From the NCBI GenBank assembly GCA_916700875.1, contig CAKAKS010000004.1, positions 17,905,444 through 17,969,443 of the forward strand: DNA of 64,000 nt, read 5' to 3'. Each line of letters begins with the position of its first letter. Position 1 is the first letter of the stretch. The DNA comes from Sebastes aleutianus (lineage: Eukaryota > Chordata > Actinopteri > Perciformes > Sebastidae). A program made the translations under genes and the position numbers. Below, piece after piece: positions 1-11,400 of the stretch. Below the pieces are notes generated by a model. The model was not told the origin of the DNA. It ran no database searches and saw only the letters and a list, made by a program, of their open reading frames with translations.

Positions 1-2090
1 ATTTTTGTTTAATTTCCTCTCTTGTTTCAAGATTCAAGATGTGTATAATAAGTTTTATTACAATTTTATAAAAGGAAATGCTTTGTACATTTAAGAACAT
101 ATACATATCAGGAAGTATGAATGAACATATATAAGAAATACTTTGTACAAAGGTCATATTAAGATCATTTACATAACTATTGTTGCAACCAAACTGAAGC
201 TGTCAGTCCAATCACTACCTGGAGTTAGTTTCAGTCAAAAGTGTCCCTTTCATGACTGTTTTATTTGGTCATATAGATCAATTACAAACAGTAAATGCTG
301 GTATTTGCTCTGATGTGGTTGAAGAATTAGATTCGGTGAAGTCAATTGCTTATAAATTGGAGCCAAATCACCAGTAGTCAAGTCATTTTTGTTTTCAAGT
401 TTCAAGATTCAAGATGTTTGTTGTCACGCAATCGTGTGAAATGCTTTTTTGCTGGGAAGCTCCATTAAAATAATAAGTTATATTACAATTATAAAAGGAA
501 ATACTTTGTACAAGGGCATATTAAGAACATATACATTAAGAACATATACAGTATATACAGTATAAGATATATTTTTGTGTGAGAAGGTGTCGTGTCTTTG
601 TTGTTCAGAAGTGTCCCTCATGACTGTTTTATCTGGTCATATAGATAAATTAGAAACAGTAAATGTAGGTATTTTGCTCTGATGTGGTTGAAGAATCGAT
701 TAGCTGAAGTTAATTGCTTTTAAATTGGAGCCAAATCACGATTTTTGTTTAATTTCCTCTCTTGTTTCAAGATTCAAGATGTGTATAATAAGTTTTATTA
801 CAATTATAAAAGGAAATACTTTGTACAAGGGCATATTAAGAACATATCAGGAAGTATGAATGAACATATATAAGAAATACTTTGTACAAAGGTCATATTA
901 AGATCATATACATCAGCTAACTATTGTTGCAACCAAACTGAAGCTGTCAGTCCAATCACTACCTGGAGTTAGTTTCAGTCAAAAGTGTCCCTTTCATGAC
1001 TGTTTTATCTGGTTATATAGATAAATTAGAAACAGTAAATGTAGGTATTTTGCTCTGATGTGGTTGAAGAATCGATTAGCTGAAGTTAATTGCTTTTAAA
1101 TTGGAGCCAAATCACGATTTTTGTTTAATTTCCTCTCTTGTTTCAAGATTCAAGATGTGTATAATAAGTTTTATTACAATTATAAAAGGAAATACTTTGT
1201 ACATTTAAGAACATATACATATCAGGAAGTATGAATGAACATATATAAGAAATACTTTGTACAAAGGTCATATTAAGATCATATACATAACTATTGTTGC
1301 AACCAAACTGAAGCTGTCAGTCCAATCACTACCTGGAGTTAGTCTCAGTCAAAAGTGTCCCTTTCATGACTGTTTTATTTGGTCATATAGATCAATTACA
1401 AACAGTAAATGCTGGTATTTCATCTGATGTGTTTGAAGAATCGATTAGCTGAAGTTAATTGCTTTTAAATTGGAGCCAAATCACGATTTTTGTTTAATTT
1501 CCTCACTTGTTTCAAGATTCAAGATGTGTATAATAAGTTATATTATAAAAGGAAATACTCTGTACAAGGGCATATTAAGAACATATCAGGAAGTATGAAT
1601 GAACATATATAAGAAATACTTTGTACAAAGGGCATATTAAGATCATATACATTAGCTAACTATTGTTGCAACCAAACTGAAGCTGTCAGTCCAATCACTA
1701 CCTGGAGTTAGTTTCAGTCAAAAGTGTCCCTTTCAGGACTGTTTTATTTGGTCATATAGATCAATTACAAACAGTAAATGCAGGTATTTTGCTCTGATGT
1801 GGTTGAAGAATTAGATTCGCTGAAGTCAATTGCTTTTAAATTGGAGCCAAATCACCAGTAGTCAAGTCATTTTTGTTTTCAAGTTTCAAGATTCAAGATG
1901 TTTGTCACACAATCGTGTGAAATGCTTTTTGCTGGGAAGCTCCATTAAAATAATAAGTTATATTACAATTAGAAAAGGAAATACTTTGTACAAGGGCATA
2001 TTGAGAACATATACAGGCATATTAAGAACATATACATTAAGAACATATACAGTATATACAGTATAATATATATATTTTTCTGTGAGAAGG
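1..2090. repeat. tandem array of a ~370-bp AT-rich repeat, about 5.5 units, two unit types
   Basis: Near-identical blocks restart at about 1, 738, 1115 and 1485 (type A, opening with TTTTTGTTTAATTTCCTC). Variant blocks (type B, with a CAATCGTGTGAAATGC segment) restart at about 370 and 1855. The phrase AACCAAACTGAAGCTGTCAG recurs at about 188, 931, 1301 and 1671. The spacing is about 370 bp. The left edge is cut by the window. Any open frame here is accidental. Confidence 0.9.
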
Positions 2091-2104
2091 TGTTGTATGA
2101 ATTA

Positions 2105-2240
2105 TCTATTTAAAAGTCTGATGGCCTGGGGAAAAAACTGTTCCTCAGTCTGCTGGTAAGAGTCCTGGGGGTCCTGTATCTTCTACCAGAGGGCAGGAGG
2201 GAAAACAGGCTGTTGTGGGGGTGTGTGTTGTGCAGTGTTC
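2105..2240. repeat. dispersed teleost repeat fragment adjoining the tandem array
   Basis: The text around GTTCCTCAGTCTGCTGGTA, followed by a GGCAGGAGGG motif, matches from memory a repeat found many times in fish genomes. It follows the last type B unit directly, so the tandem array may have grown from inside a copy of this element. Family not assigned. Confidence 0.5.
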
Positions 2241-2302
2241 AGTGTTTGCTCCTCTACTATTACGTAATAGATAATTACTTTCCCTTTCACTTTCTCTTTC
2301 AG

Positions 2303-2350
2303 AAATTCGTGGCAACCCTCTGAATCAGTCAATGGGAAAAAGATCTAACA
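2303..2350 (+). other. ube3c: ube3c 5'UTR part of the first coding exon
   Basis: A pyrimidine-rich tract (about 2278-2300) ends in AG at 2301-2302, which looks like a splice acceptor 48 bases before the start codon. No GC-rich promoter-like stretch is seen in 1-2300. The promoter and an upstream non-coding exon are therefore probably left of the window. Alternatively this is the only 5' exon and the AG is chance. Confidence 0.5.
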
Positions 2351-2358
2351 ATGTTTAG
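2332..2358 (+). promoter_or_regulatory. short upstream ORF overlapping the ube3c start codon
   Basis: An ATG at 2332 opens an eight-codon frame (MGKRSNNV) that stops at TAG 2356-2358, five bases past the main ATG at 2351 and in a different frame. If this leader is transcribed, it could lower translation of ube3c. This is seen in the sequence; the effect is inferred. Confidence 0.4.
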
Positions 2359-2416
2359 CTTTGAGGGAGATTTCAAGACAAGACCCAAGGTGTCACTTGG
2401 TGGAGCCAGTAAAAAG
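2351..2416 (+). CDS. ube3c: ube3c coding exon 1 (residues 1-22)
   Basis: Encodes MFSFEGDFKTRPKVSLGGAS plus two lysines, nearly identical to the human N-terminus, which fixes the start codon. Donor is GTAAGT at 2417. Phase 0. Confidence 0.95.
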
Positions 2417-5400
2417 GTAAGTGTCATTTGACTTTTTTGCAGGGAAGCATTGAAAGCCTGCTATCGTTTGAAGTGTTTTCAGGTTCACCTGTGTTGTTTT
2501 TCAGGAGGAGAAAGCCTCTTTGCTGCACCGCACTCAAGAAGAAAGAAGAAAAAGAGAGGTAACCAAGTTTGTGCTTTGTTGACAAGCAAGCTGCTCACAA
2601 CAGTTAATGCTTGTGTCTGTTTTGGTAAATGGTAAATGGACTTGCATTTTATATAGCACTTTTCTAGTCTTCCGACCACTCAAAGCGCTTTACACTACAT
2701 GTCAGCATTCACCCGTTCACACACACACACACACACATTCATACACTGATGGCAAAGGCTGCTATAAAAGGTGCCAACCTGCCCATTAGGATCTAATCTA
2801 AATACTTATTCACACACTGGTGGCACAGCCTTCAGGAGCAATTCTGGATTTTTGGAGCAGTTTTGTGTGTTTATTTAAAGGATCCATTGATATTGTTTGT
2901 TTCTACACAAATAATTCAGTTTTACAATACTACTTAACACTGTCAATTTAAGTTTCAATGCATGGAGCCCAAAAGACTAATATTTAAGTTTCAAGATCGT
3001 ATGGTATTAGCCTGTTTTGGTTTCATGGTCAAACATCTAATGTGTGTTCTTTTATGACTTAGGATGAAAGAAAACGACTCAAGAATGCCATTATCATTCA
3101 GTCCTACATACGTGGCTACCAGGACTTGAAACGACAGGTAAGTCTGCAAGCACTACACAGACCTGTTTGTGAGGCTTCATATATTACCTTCAGAATCCAA
3201 TATTCAGTTCTGCATCAGAACGTTTAGCTGTATTATTGAGCTGTTGTGGAGTCAAACAACAACTTTTGAAATATAGTAAATGTTGGAACCAGGAAAACCC
3301 GAATCTGTACGCATTTGTTAGTGTAAGTACCTAACATAAGGGAGTTCCCTGATAAACACTAAGTATTTTAGTCCTGATTTGACGTAACATCTGTGAGACG
3401 TGACCACTTGATAACTTCCCATGACATTGGGTGTCAGCACTCACACATGAAACCCTGTAACATGCAGGTGGCTTATGAATGGTGCTGCCTGTCTCGTGGT
3501 CATGTAGATGCTGTTTTTGGTGTATTTTTGGTGACTTAGCCTGCGGTAGAGTCAGTGGTTTATTCTGTCTAGCTCGAGAAATCTGAATTGGACCTCTGTT
3601 TGAATGCACATCTGTGATTTTGGCACAGGGTGCTCAAACATCAAATCAGGAAGTCTGATGATAAACAAATACTTGCTCTGTGGTTGTTGTTTTTTTAGTT
3701 TTGCTGCTACGAATACAGTTTGCTCAACAGTAAGGGTTTGCCGAATGTGTGGGACTAGTTAATATGTCTGTCAGTGGTAAAAAAAAAGATTCTTATTGTT
3801 TTTCACTTGGTGGTAATATACTTATTTTGTGCTTCTCCCTGTTATGCTTGGTCATATTAGAGAATACGTAGTTGTAAAGAGTGGATACGTTGAAAAGTGG
3901 GATATGTCAGCAAACCAAGTTAAAGGGATAGTTCTGATTTTTGAAGTGGGGTTGTGTGAGGTACTTATCCATAGTCAGTGTATTATCTACAGTAGATGAT
4001 GGTCGGCACACCTCAAGCTTGGAGAAACAGACAGGAGTTACTGTATGGGAGCAAAGCAATGTACTGCTTTAAGTGTACCTTATATTTTGAATATTGTCAC
4101 CGCTTTACCTTGCCGTCAGACAGCCCTTTACGGAGGGGAAGCTGAAGCCATTATCTATGCTCTCTTCAAAGCCACAAGACTCCATTGACAAAAACAGTAA
4201 TCTTACCAAAGCAGATACGTGACAACATGTCTGAATGACCGATTACTGTCTTGCTTTGATGGATAAATATTGGAGCCAGACTTTGTCATGTTTCATGTTC
4301 CATAATCACAGCTAGAGATGATCCTTTTTTCTGCTTATTCACAAAACATTTTGGTGTGTGATATCTTTTAAGACATGATACTTTTTTCTTACCTGTTGAA
4401 AAATTGAAAATATGAACTCTGGCCTACTAGCTCAACCAGGGAAGTTGTTTACACACAGTTAACGTTACTGCAAATGTGTAGTGTTTGTGATATTATTCAA
4501 ACAAGTCTGTGCAAACAAAGCATTTGCAATATGTGACCTTTGAACTATTTCTTCCAGTATGCCATCCAGAGGACCAGGTTTGACGAGTGCGTCGGCCAGA
4601 CGCAGGGAGCGGGAGCTCAGCATGTCTTGGATGGTCCCAGTCTCTGCCTCTTATCGAGACAACTCATATTTTTCTACAGACAGAGTGTGGATGCACATAG
4701 ATTGGTGAGAATGTGATATATCTTTGATTCTTGATTGTTTCACAGATGCTATTACAGCCAGAGGTCTAATGTACATCTTACAACCTGTTTCCGTTTGTGT
4801 GTTCATAAAGATATGGCTGTGCCAGAACCTGGTGAAACACAACAGTCAGTTTGTGAAGCTGTTGGTTGGCCCACAGCGACAGACATGTTTGTTTCAGATC
4901 AAGAGGATCTTAGGCTTCTGCTGCAGGTACAGTACTTAAAAAAAAAAAGAATAATGGATTCATATTTTTAGCTCCTGGATGCATAAACACGTGATACTGA
5001 AGAAAGCTGCAGTTGTTACCATCTCACTTGTCCCTCTTTTTGCCTCCCCAGACTCCTACAGAACTGCAGGGACGACAGTTTAAATGTGACAGTTCCCATG
5101 CGGATGCTAGAAATCTTTTCTTCAGAGAAAACCTATCTTCCTGTTATTCCAGATGCTAACTATGTAGCTTCATTACTCGAGCAGATTTTGCACTATATGG
5201 TACAGACAGGTAAGTCAAATAAAATCAGCATTGACATTATTGTCATGATTGAGGATATGCATCATTTATTGTTGTTGTGTCTGCTGTCAGTTTTGTGGAG
5301 GATTCAAAAACACAGTGACCTAATTGCAGCATGCACTGCAGCACAGACACAAATACACCTTTTAAGGCCTAATTGTCAAACATTGAGGCTTGTATAGAGA

Positions 5401-8400
5401 TGGTGAATGTGTGTCAATATCAATTGGTCTGAAGTGTGTTTGACTACTTTTATCTGCACATGGGCAGTTCCTGCTCTGACTGCCACCTGAGTATATACAG
5501 TGCTGTGCACAGGTCAATGACTCATTTCAAGAGGACTGTTTTGAAATTATTCATACTCGTCAACACAAAGCACCTTGTTTAATTTTCGGCACTATGTCAA
5601 CCGCAGTCAGACGTCTTGAAGCCTAATTAACCATGCAAACTGGCTAGCCCTACTTTTACAGATAACATGTAAATAAGGTTGCAGCTTATCACTGCTTCTG
5701 CCCCTTTTAGTTTCTCATTATATATAAGACTTTATCTGATGCTGTTTTTAAATTACATTTGCTGTAACACAGAGTAAAGCTCAAATGGCTGACTGTTGAC
5801 CTCCTTTAATTCTTACACCAATCCTACACTCGTTACTGCAAACAGAAACATGTACTGCTTCTTATGTTAATGTGTGTAATTATATTAGTAGATGTGTCAT
5901 AAAATGGACATACTTTTTGAATCTTAATTTGTTTTCTCTTCAGGATACTACCGGTCGCTGTATATTCTTGTGAATCACAGGCTCCCCTCTAGTCTGGAGT
6001 ACAGTGACGCTCCCTCTATCCCCATGGCAAGCACACTGTTGGAGCACATCCTCAAACCTCTGCACTTTACCTACTCCTCCTGCACAACAGGCGCAAGGTA
6101 CAGCAACCAGACTGAAGTAGCTGTTAGATCAGGGTGTTTGCACAGACAGTGGCAGGAACTTTCTGCTCGGCAGTGTGCAAAATTCAACGCCAAAATCTAC
6201 ATGTCTCGTTTAATTTTAACAGACAAAATAATTAGGTATTTTAAAAGAAATATGACAAGCTGCGAAATGTATTCATTCATGGGTCACCCTTACCTATAGC
6301 TCTCCACCAAAAAAACAAATGTTACTGCTATATGGCAGTTCTTTAGAGGTAATTTGCAGCTGGGAAGGGTCACAGTGTCATACACAAAGAACACAAAGAG
6401 CTAATGTTCCAGAAAAATGCTGTTAAAATTGAATTAAACATGAACAGAACTAGCAGCAAATACTGTGACAGATTTTCCCCCTAATGCTGAAGTGTCCATG
6501 AGCAACAGACTTTTGGTTAGCGCCTTGTTTAGTTCTGCACTCCTGACCTTGTGTGACCTTCCTAGGTCGAAGTTAGGAGGCTGAAAAGCAAATTCCCCCC
6601 TTTGACAATTAATTAATTAATTAATCACATACATTGGGAACCGCTTATAGTTATCACGGTTACAGTGATCAACCGCTTATATGGATCAAAAAGCTTGGGA
6701 CAGAATCATTCCTATACAAATGCTGTTTAAATAGTTTGCTTATAGTAATCAAGTAGTCCGCTTACAGTGTTCATTTTGGGTCTTTTCATACATGACAACA
6801 TATGGAAAAACATTTTAAATCTACGTTAGACTAACGTTAATTACATTTTTGTTACGTTTTTTACTTTAATCCCGTGATAATTTCCTTCGCGGACTGTCTG
6901 CTTTCAGGCTGGATACGTAAGGCTGATGCTGCGTGCACATTGAAATCATTACAAGAAAAAGAAAGTCATTTTCATTATCAGATCCAGCCAAAAACGGAAA
7001 TGCCTCACCCTTGATGAGGGAAAGGCAGAAGAATTGGTAGCGAGCCAGTAAATAGCGAAGCGGTTCATTTCATTACTTTGTATTCATGTAATAAATATAT
7101 AATTGTCAATTAGTTGGTAATCTTTATGAGAAATATAACAACAACAAAAATTTGGTTATATAATGATCCGCTTATAGTGATCAATTCGACCTGGACAGAC
7201 GTGATCACTATAAGCGGTTTCCACTCGAATGGGATGATAAGAATTTACTGATACACTTACATTCAGCGATGTTTACAGACCTCCCAAATTGCTGCTTTTT
7301 GAGTACAGAGAAAAGACAACGGCGTGATAGCAGGAAGGGAAAGTCTTTGTCCCTTGGGAATTCTTTAAAAATCATCCATTAAACTGATCAGACAAACTAC
7401 AGCAGTTTCTTGTCCCCTCTAGTCAGCGGTGAAGCAGTAATTGCTTCAGAGACCAATTTACAACGAGCCATAAAAGGCCCCCAGACTCGCTCGCTCGCCA
7501 GAGTGCAGAATATCAGGCTGTTTGCCCTCAGTTTCAGACATTCTTAATAACAAACGACAGGCGACTTCTTTTCTTCTTTGAAGAAAAGCAAGGCGGGAGT
7601 GAGAGAAACTTGTGTACACACTGACTCTAACAGCTAATTATCTGACTCGGCCCACCAGATGTGTGTGACTGGGCCACACAAAGCAGCTCTGTTTGGAGAC
7701 ACAATATTGGAGCAGCAGAAAGAGCGGGGTGATGTTAGAACACCCTACCCTGCCTCAGCTCATTTATGTATGAACACACAGTATTTTGATTAAACTTGTC
7801 TAATGTCTGTTTGTGTGTCGTCTTACAGGCAGTTTGTATTTGCAGCCTTTACTGAGGAGTTCATCTCTGCACCGTTCACCGAGCAGATCTTTCACTTCTT
7901 TATCCCGGCGCTGTCGGACGTCCGTCTCTTGTTCCCATTCGAAGCCTTTCTGAGCTCCCTCCGGGCCACCATCGGCTCCTCCTCAGCAGCACAGAGCCGG
8001 GCGCCGTGGGTGTTTTACTTTGTCCTCTCTGCAGGGGAGAACTGCTTAGGTGGGTGGCACAGTTTATATGTGTGCACACAGGCCAACACTATATATATAT
8101 ATATATATATGTGAAGTATAAACTCTGATTTATAGAGATGAACATATGATGAACAGTAATGGTGATGGGGATGTGTTGGCAGGCTCTCTATCAGAGGAGG
8201 GTCTCCTGCTGTACCTCCGGGCTCTGCAGACGCTGCTGCCGCTGCTGCCCGTGTCAGAGAGCAGCAGCCGGCCGGAAGTTACCAGCGACTCGGAGGACGA
8301 CGATGACACTGGCATTCATCCAACAACCAAGCAGGTATGATACATACACATGGACAATATACGTACACACAAAATGATAATGAATTATCAAGATTAGAAG

Positions 8401-11400
8401 CAATATTAGTTTTGTTGATAAATCAGGGGATGCACTGATCCGATCCGGTCTGGGTCAGGTGTTGGCCAGAATATGCACAAGCCTGAAAAAGAATGATATT
8501 CAGCCCTGTCACGATAATTACGTTATCGATTTATCATTTTATATATGGACATGACTTTGATCATTTTGACCTCGATATTGCCCGTCGTGTTTACATCCAG
8601 GTTTGTTTACATAAGAATGTCACCAACAGTTTAGCCAACATGATGTCAGAATAAACAGCAGGGCTTTCCTTAGCATTAAGGGCAGATTATAAGGAGACAA
8701 ATTATAAGGATTCGAAGCATTCGATTGTGGGGGCTGATCGAAGATATCCAATTGGACAATTGAAATTGTCACATTTTTAATAAAATAGTGGGACAAAGCT
8801 GAATGACCCAAAATAACACTGATGGTTTTGACCATTAGAATCAGTTCATGTAAATGGCAAATAAATATGAATTAACCAAATCCCTATTTTCTTTACTCTG
8901 TCACAAATACTTATTAATGTGTTGGTGCAGCATAGCAAATTATTCTTGTTTTTTTCAGTCTTCCAAACCTCATGTCTTTTCCTTCTCTTATCAGGACGAC
9001 ACCAGAATCTCTGTGCAGCTGATCACAGAGGAGTGTGTCCACAAGCTGGACACGAAGCATCAGACCAACGCCCTGCTGAACCTGGTCTGGAGGGATTCGG
9101 CCAGCGAGGAGGTTTTCACCATGATGGCATCCATCTGTCACACGCTCATGGTTCAGCATCGCCTCATGGTGCCAAAAGTCAGGTAAAAAAATATCATGTC
9201 ATTATTGCTTTATCATGTAAATGACAAGAAAACTTTATAATGTATGTTCATCAAAAATAGCAGAGATTGTTGGCATTCTTCTTTAATTTCAATAAATTAC
9301 ATTTGGTATTTTAAATATAGTAACTGCAACTAGGGCTGTTTCCCAAAGCTCAAGATGACGTCCTCATATGTCTTGTTTTTTTCCACAACTCAAAGATATT
9401 CCATTTACTCTCATAGAGGAAGAAAGAAACCAGAAAATATTCACATTTAAGAAGCTGGAATCAGAGAATTTTGACTTTTTTCTTGACTCAAACTGATGAA
9501 TCGATTATCAAAATAGTTGGCGATTAATTTATTAGTTGACAACTATACAATTAATCGTTGCAGCGCTAACTGTAACCAAGATGCACCACAGTGAAGCAGG
9601 TGTTTCTGAATCAAAACATAACATCTTAACAAATTTAAAGCCTTTTTTATTTCATATCATAACATTTTACACGTCTTGCGTAGTCGTCAGCCTTGCGTTC
9701 AGAGAGCTTGTTTACACGCCCACCTGATTGAGAGGAAAACTGTGTCTTTATGTGTTTCCGCGCTGTAAGCAGTAATGTAAATAACGGTGAAGTGAGGCAG
9801 GCAGTTATCAGTGGTCCGCACCCGCTGGCATTTACAACCGGCAAAGGAAGCAGGGATGTCAGGGAAGCTGTCAGCTCTGGTTGAGGGCAATTACCCCTTC
9901 TCAGGTTGATTACATTAGGGCCAGGATGTCAGAGGTGGTGTGGGGGGGGGAGGATGGTGCATTGACTGACGGGAGGTGATCCAGACTGAGCTTCGTGGAT
10001 GGTCAACCTGCTCTAGTTAATTATTAGTGGAGCTGGTTGCTGCCAGTTGATTTAAACGTGTGGGTGGGGATGTTGATGTATATAGATTCATATCACGTAG
10101 GGCTGCAACTAACGGTTATTTTCATTATCTATTATTGTCTAGATTAATCAATAAATCGTGTGGTCTATAAAATGTCAGAAAATAGTGAAAAATGTCAAAC
10201 AATGTCTTGTTTTGTCCTAAACCCGAAGGTATTCAGTTTAATATGACGTAAAACAGAGAAAAGCAGGACATCTCCATATTTGAGAGGCTGAAAACAGCAT
10301 TTTCTGCCATTTTTGCATGACAAATTACTTTAACGATTAATCGATTATCAAAATTGTTGGTGATTATTTTCCTGTCGATCAACTAATCGATTAGTCCAAC
10401 CTGCTGTAGTTAATTATTAGTGGAGCCGGTTGCTGCCAGTTGATTTAAATGTGTGGGTGGGGATGTTGATGTATACAGACTCATATCACGAAGGGCTGCA
10501 ACGAACGATAATTTTCATTATCTGTTAATCTGCCGATTATTTTCTAGATTAATCGATAAATCGTTTGGTCTATAAAATGTCAGAAGATAGTGAAAAATGT
10601 CCATCCCAGTTTCTCAAAGTCCAAGGTGATGTCTTTAAATGTCTTGTTTTGTCCAAAACCCAAAGATATTTAATATAATATGATGTAAAACAAATAAATC
10701 TCCGTATTTGAGAGGCTGAAAAAACAAAATTTTCTGCCATTTTTGCATGAAAAATTACTTTAACGATTAATTGATTATCAAAATAGTTGGCAATTATTTT
10801 TCTGTTGAACAACTAATCGATTAGTTCACGTTTGCAACGCTACCTTACTTCTTTTGAATCCATAGCATACCCAAAACTAAAAGGATAAACATAAATTTGC
10901 TTCCTCAGTAATAAAAAAGCAGCACAAGTCCAATGGTCAACGAGTTATTTTGAAGTATTGCTTACAAATGGTTGAGCAGAATTTAGAGGAATTTCACTGT
11001 ATATCCCCCATTACCCTTAATTTTTTACGGCTTCCTCCTTCTCTTCGCTTTTACCATAAATCCTGCCCTTCGTCTTCCATCATTATTGGATATCTGTACA
11101 AAATAATTAGCTCACTGAGAAAGATTAATCACTGCAGGAGTGGACGGGATAGCTTTACAAGAGGCTAAGGGGAGCAAATTGCATCCCTGCCTTGATTTAC
11201 TGCTCTTACAGCAAAAAAAAAGGAGAGGCTGGCCTGTCGTCCAGCCGGCCCGGCACACTGCCTTTTTAATAAATATGTAAAATGTCTCATGAAATAATAT
11301 TTTTAGAGGACAACTTAAAAGCTGTGCAATGATTCGGGACCAAAATTGATTTTTGATTGGTTTGCTAATTGTTCTTAGCTCACGTTTGTTCAAGTGGGTT

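Larger units (their letters stand above)
10004..10842 (+). repeat. ~393-bp tandem duplication carrying a miniature hAT-like element
   Basis: 10004-10396 and 10397-about 10800 are near copies. Both open with CAACCTGCT, then AGTTAATTATTAGTGGAGC and GGTTGCTGCCAGTTGATTTA, and both contain the AGGGCTGCAAC element. Offset is 393 bases. Confidence 0.85.

Noticed and set aside
1830..2066. 78-codon open frame in the 5' array
   Set aside because: Lies wholly inside a tandem repeat unit and is not kept in the other units.
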